Origin: Nematostella vectensis
Taxonomy: Eukaryota > Cnidaria > Anthozoa > Actiniaria > Edwardsiidae
DNA: 60,000 nucleotides
Assembly (NCBI RefSeq): GCF_932526225.1
Contig: NC_064034.1
Span: 15,390,887-15,450,886 of the forward strand
Direction of reading: 5' to 3'
The notes below the pieces were generated by a model. The model did not search any database, was not told the DNA's origin, and was given only the letters and a program-made list of their open reading frames with translations. A program made the translations under genes and the position numbers. Positions 37,701-43,700 of the stretch are shown here, piece after piece (position 1 is the first letter of the stretch; each line of letters begins with the position of its first letter).

Positions 37701-40700
37701 TGGTTACATGGCCTTAGCGCACGCATTCCTCTTAGAACAGGGGTGGTTACATGGCCTTAGCGCACGCATTCCTCTTAGAACAGGGGTGGTTACATGGCCC
37801 TAGCGCACGCATTCCTCTTAGAACAGGGGTGGTTACATGGCCCTAGCGCACGCATTCCTCTTAGAACAGGGGTGGTTACATGGCCCTAGCGCACGCATTC
37901 CTCTTAAACTGGGGTGGTTACATGGCCTTAGCGCACGAATTCCTCTTAGAACAGGGGTGGTTACATGTCCCTAGCGCACGCATTCCTCTTAGAACAGGGG
38001 TGGTTACATGGCCTTAGCGCACGCATTCCTCTTAGAACAGGGGTGGTTACATGGCCCTAGCGCACGAATTCCTCTTAGAACAGGGGTGGTTACATGGCCC
38101 TAGCGCACGCATTCCTCTTAGAACAGGGGTGGTTACATGGCCCTAGCGCACGAATTCCTCTTAGAACAGGGGTGGTTACATGTCCCTAGCGCACGCATTC
38201 CTCTTAGAACAGGGGTGGTTACATGTCCCTAGCGCACGAATTCCTCTTAGAACAGGGGTGGTTACATGTCCCTAGCGCACGCATTCCTCTTAGAACAGGG
38301 GTGGTTACATGGCCTTAGCGCACGCATTCCTCTTAGAACAGGGGTGGTTACATGGCCCTAGCGCACGCATTCCTCTTAGAACAGGGGTGGTTACATGTCC
38401 CTAGCGCACGCATTCCTCTTAGAACAGGGGTGGTTACATGTCCCTAGCGCACGAATTCCTCTTAGAACAGGGGTGGTTACATGTCCCTAGCGCACGCATT
38501 CCTCTTAGAACAGGGGTGGTTACATGGCCCTAGCGCACGCATTCCTTTTAGAACAGGGGTGGTTACATGGCCTTAGCGCACGCATTCCTCTTAGAACAGG
38601 GGTGGTTACATGGCCTTAGCGCACGCATTCCTCTTAGAACAGGGGTGGTTACATGGCCCTAGCGCACGCATTCCTCTTAGAACAGGGGTGGTTACATGGC
38701 CCTAGCGCACGCATTCCTCTTAGAACAGGGGTGGTTACATGGCCCTAGCGCACGCATTCCTCTTAAACTGGGGTGGTTACATGGCCTTAGCGCACGAATT
38801 CCTCTTAGAACAGGGGTGGTTACATGTCCCTAGCGCACGCATTCCTCTTAGAACAGGGGTGGTTACATGGCCTTAGCGCACGCATTCCTCTTAGAACAGG
38901 GGTGGTTACATGGCCCTAGCGCACGAATTCCTCTTAGAACAGGGGTGGTTACATGGCCCTAGCGCACGCATTCCTCTTAGAACAGGGGTGGTTACATGGC
39001 CCTAGCGCACGAATTCCTCTTAGAACAGGGGTGGTTACATGTCCCTAGCGCACGCATTCCTCTTAGAACAGGGGTGGTTACATGTCCCTAGCGCACGAAT
39101 TCCTCTTAGAACAGGGGTGGTTACATGGCCTTAGCGCACGCATTCCTCTTAGAACAGGGGTGGTTACATGGCCTTAGCGCACGCATTCCTCTTAGAACAG
39201 GGGTGGTTACATGTCCCTAGCGCACGCATTCCTCTTAGAACAGGGGTGGTTACATGGCCCTAGCGCACGCATTCCTTTTAGAACAGGGGTGGTTACATGG
39301 CCTTAGCGCACGCATTCCTCTTAGAACAGGGGTGGTTACATGGCTCTAGCGCACGCATTCCTCTTAGAACATAGGGTGGTTACATGGCTCTAGCGCACGC
39401 ATTCCTCTTAGAACAGGGGGGGTTACATGGCCTTAGCGCACACATTCCTCTTATAACAGGGGTGGTTACATGGCCTTAGCGCACGCATTCCTCTTAGAAC
39501 AGGGGTGGTTACATGACCCTAGCGCACGCATTCCTCTTAGAAAAGGGGTGGTTACATGGCCCTAGCGCACGAATTCCTCTTAGAACAGGGGTGGTTACAT
39601 GTCCCTAGCGCACGCATTCCTCTTAGAACAGGGGTGGTTACATGGCCTTAGCGCACGCATTCCTCTTAGAACATAGGGGTGGTTACATGGCCCTAGCGCA
39701 CGCATTCCTCTTAGAACAGGGGTGGTTACATGGCCCTAGCGCACGAATTCCTCTTAGAACAGGGGTGGTTACATGGCCTTAGCGCACGCATTCCTCTTAG
39801 AACAGGGGTGGTTACATGGCCCTAGCGCACGCATTCCTCTTAGAACAGGGGTGGTTACATGGCCCTAGCGCACGCATTCCTCTTAGAACAGGGGTGGTTA
39901 CATGTCCCTAGCGCACGAATTCCTCTTAGAACAGGGGTGGTTACATGTCCCTAGCGCACGCATTCCTCTTAGAACAGGGGTGGTTACATGTCCCTAGCGC
40001 ACGCATTCCTCTTAGAACAGGGGTGGTTACATGGCCCTAGCGCACGAATTCCTCTTAGAACAGGGGTGGTTACATGGCCTTAGCGCACGCATTCCTCTTA
40101 GAACAGGGGTGGTTACATGGCCCTAGCGCACGAATTCCTCTTAGAACAGGGGTGGTTACATGGCCTTAGCGCACGCATTCCTCTTAGAACAGGGGTGGTT
40201 ACATGGCCTTAGCGCACGCATTCCTCTTAGAACAGGGGTTGTTACATGGCCCTAGCGCACGCATTCCTCTTAGAACAGGGGTGGTTACATGGCCCTAGCG
40301 CACGCATTCTGCTAAAAATAGGGGATGTTACACAATGAACAAATGCTGAGCTTTAAAGCACTTTCTTTATAATACATTGTTTTGCGTCGATGTGTTATTG
40401 TGTATCTATTGTCAGGCTTTGCATCATTCTGAAATGATACCGTGAACACTTGCTTTTTAAGTCTGGTTTAGACAGAACGATTTAGTCGTATGCAACCTGC
40501 CTACATGTCTTATCCCTGAATTATACACTAGGACTTTCGTAGTCGAGCGTCGTAGCGGAGTCGTAGGCTGATTTACACTCTACAACTCGAGTTGTAGAGG
40601 CGTTGGGGGCAAGTCGCATACGACTTAATCGCGCTGTCTAAACCAGCCTCAAGAAAATCCGTACATTTAGTAAACACAACTATAACAAAAGCACGGTCTT

Positions 40701-43700
40701 ATGTGTGGGGGCTAAGTAATGTGGGAGACAATAACCCTATCTTTTCGTCATAGAAATCTGAAAATCCCCCAAAGCTCATATACTTGTAAATGTCTCGGTT
40801 TGGAGGTGTAATTTAAACACCCTAAATTATTGAGCAGACACACAACACACTACCAGTCTGTCGCTCATAAAAAATGTATATATTTATGTATAATTAAAAA
40901 AAACATGCAAAATAGAATTGCATTGTATTGTTTATTTCGCAGGTTGTTGTTGAGAAGCCGACCTGTGACGGCCTTCCACAGGCTTGCACCGAGGCTCCAA
41001 AGACCGAAACACGTGAAGTCATGTGCACGTGCAATACAGTCAACTGCACGTGGAACGCGTGGGAGGCGTGGTCTGTCACGTGTGGCGCAGCATCCCGTAA
41101 ACGAACGATCAAGGTAGTCTTCACACTCGAAAACAGCATAGAACGACAGAATTGTTGGACAGATCTGACCTGCAGGGGCGGATCCAGGAGTTAAAAAAGG
41201 GGGGGCCGAAGCAACGGTTTCAAGAAAGGAGGGGCCGAATTCTATGTTCTTTTGTAGATGTTCTTATATGTCTTGTTATTTTTAGTCCAAATATCTGAAA
41301 ATTAGGGGCCCACCTTTAGATCCGCCCCTGAACAGCCCTACGTTTTTATTTTTACGAGATCCACCACACAAGTAGTACAATAAGCACATTTACGGCACTG
41401 TTTGTTGAAGGATTTATACTTCTAGAGGTCGATAGTTCTTTGTGAAAACGACTCCACTCCACTGGGATAGATCAATCGAGGTCTGTCCATACGAAAAGAC
41501 GAAAGGAAAAAAAAAACAATCAAATAGGTAACGCATGTAGGCCCGAGACTAGCTCCTAGGTCATACCAACTGCGATCTATTCCATTATTCCAGACGACGC
41601 CATATACAGTACAGAAACTGTCCTGTGACGGTTTGCCACAAACCTGCAGCCAACAGCCCGAGGTTGAGAATAGGAAAACCATGTGCGACTGCAAGTCTGT
41701 TAAATGCGACTGGAATGACTGGGCCGCGTGGAGTAAAACCTGCGGTAATGCCACGAGGACTCGGACAATCAAATCCACTCAGGTGACTGTTCAGAGCGAC
41801 GACTGCTCCAAGGTTCCGACAGTTTGCACACAGAAGCCAGAGACGGAGAAGCGATCAGACATGTGCAGCTGTAAGACTGTGAGCTGCGAGTGGGGAGCAT
41901 GGGGAAATTGGTCCGGACTATGTGGCACCGTGAAGCGACAGCGCAAGATCGTGCAAACTGACAAGGTGGTGCAGAAGGAGTCGTGCGATGGGCTACCAAC
42001 AAAATGCACACAGACACCCGAGGAGGAGACAAACACCCTGCCTGATTGTGAGTAATGTACTCCAAAACCCTGTCTGATTATGAGCAGTGGGGCCCAACAT
42101 CCTTTTTAATTATGAGCAGTGGGGCCCAACATCCTTTTTAATTGTGAGGAGTGGGGCCCAACATCCTTTTTAATTGTGAGGAGTGGGGCCCAACATCCTT
42201 TTTAATTGTGAGGAGTGGGGCCCAACATCCTTTTTAATTATGAGCAGTGGGGCCCAACATCCTTTTTAATTATGAGCAGTGGGGCCCAACATCCTTTTTA
42301 ATTGTGAGGAGTGGGGCCCAACATCCTTTTTAATTATGAGCAGTGGGGCCCAACATCCTTTTTAATTGTGAGGAGTGGGGCCCAACATCCTTTTTAATTA
42401 TGAGCAGTGGGGCCCAACATCCTTTTTAATTGTGAGGAGTGGGGCCCAACATCCTTTTTAATTATGAGCAGTGGGGCCCAACATCCTTTTTAATTGTGAG
42501 GAGTGGGGCCCAACATCCTTTTTAATTGTGAGGAGTGGGGCCAAACACCCTGTCCGGTAGGGAGTAGTGGGGCCCAACACCCTGTCTGATGGAGAGCAGT
42601 GGGGCCCAACACCCTGTCTGATTATGAGCAGTGGGGCCCAACACCCTTTTTAATTGTGAGGAGTGGGGCCCAACATCCTTTTTAATTGTGAGCAGTGGGG
42701 CCCAACACCCTGTCTGATGGAGAGCAGTGGGGCCCAACACCCTGTCTGATTATGAGCAGTGGGGCCCAACACCCTTTTTAATTGTAAGGAGTGGGGCCCA
42801 ACATCCTTTTTAATTGTGAGGAGTGGGGCCCAACACCCTGTCCGATGGCAAGCAGTGGGGCCCAACACCCTGTCCGATGGCAAGCAGTGGAGCCCAACAC
42901 CCTGTCTGATGGAGAGTTTTTGGGGCCCAACACCCTGTCCAATGGAGAGTTTTTGGGACCCAACACCCTGTCCGATGGAGAGTTTTTGGGGCCCAACACC
43001 CTGTCCGATGGAGAGCAGTGGGGCCCAACACCCTTTTTAATTGTGAGGAGTGGGGCCCAACACCCTGTCTGATGGAGAGCAGTGGGCCCCAACACCCTGT
43101 CTGATGGAGAGCAGTGGGCCCCAACACCCTGTCCGATGGCAAGCAGTGGGGCTTAACACCCTGTCTGATGGCTGGGAGTGGAGCCCAACACCCTGTCTGA
43201 TGGCTGGGAGTGGAGCCCAACACCCTGTCTGATGGAGAGTTTTTGGGGCCCAACACCCTGTCCAATGGAGAGTTTTTGGGGCCCAACACCCTGTCCGATG
43301 GCAGGGAGTGGGGCCCAACACCCTGTCCGATGGCGGGGAGTGGGGCTCAACACCCCGTCCGATGGCGGGAGTGGGCATTGACACCCTGTCCGATGGCGGG
43401 TAGTGGGGCCCAACACCCTGTCCGATGGCGGGGAGTGGGCATTGACACCCTGTCCGATGGCGGGGAGTGGGGCTCAACACCCTGTCCGATGGTGAGTTTT
43501 TGGGGCCCAATACCCTGTCCGATGGCGGGGAGTGGGGCCAAACACCCTGTCCGATGGCGAGTTTTTGGGGCACAACACCCTGTCCGATGGCGGGGAGTGG
43601 GCATTGACACCCTGTCCGATGGCGGGGAGTGGGGCCCAACACCCTGTCCGATGGCGGGGAGTGGGGCCCAACACCCTGTCCGATGGCGAGTTTTTGGGGC

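Noticed and set aside
36400-40315. Possible CRISPR-like array
   Set aside because: Units are contiguous with no unique spacers, and the genome is eukaryotic.
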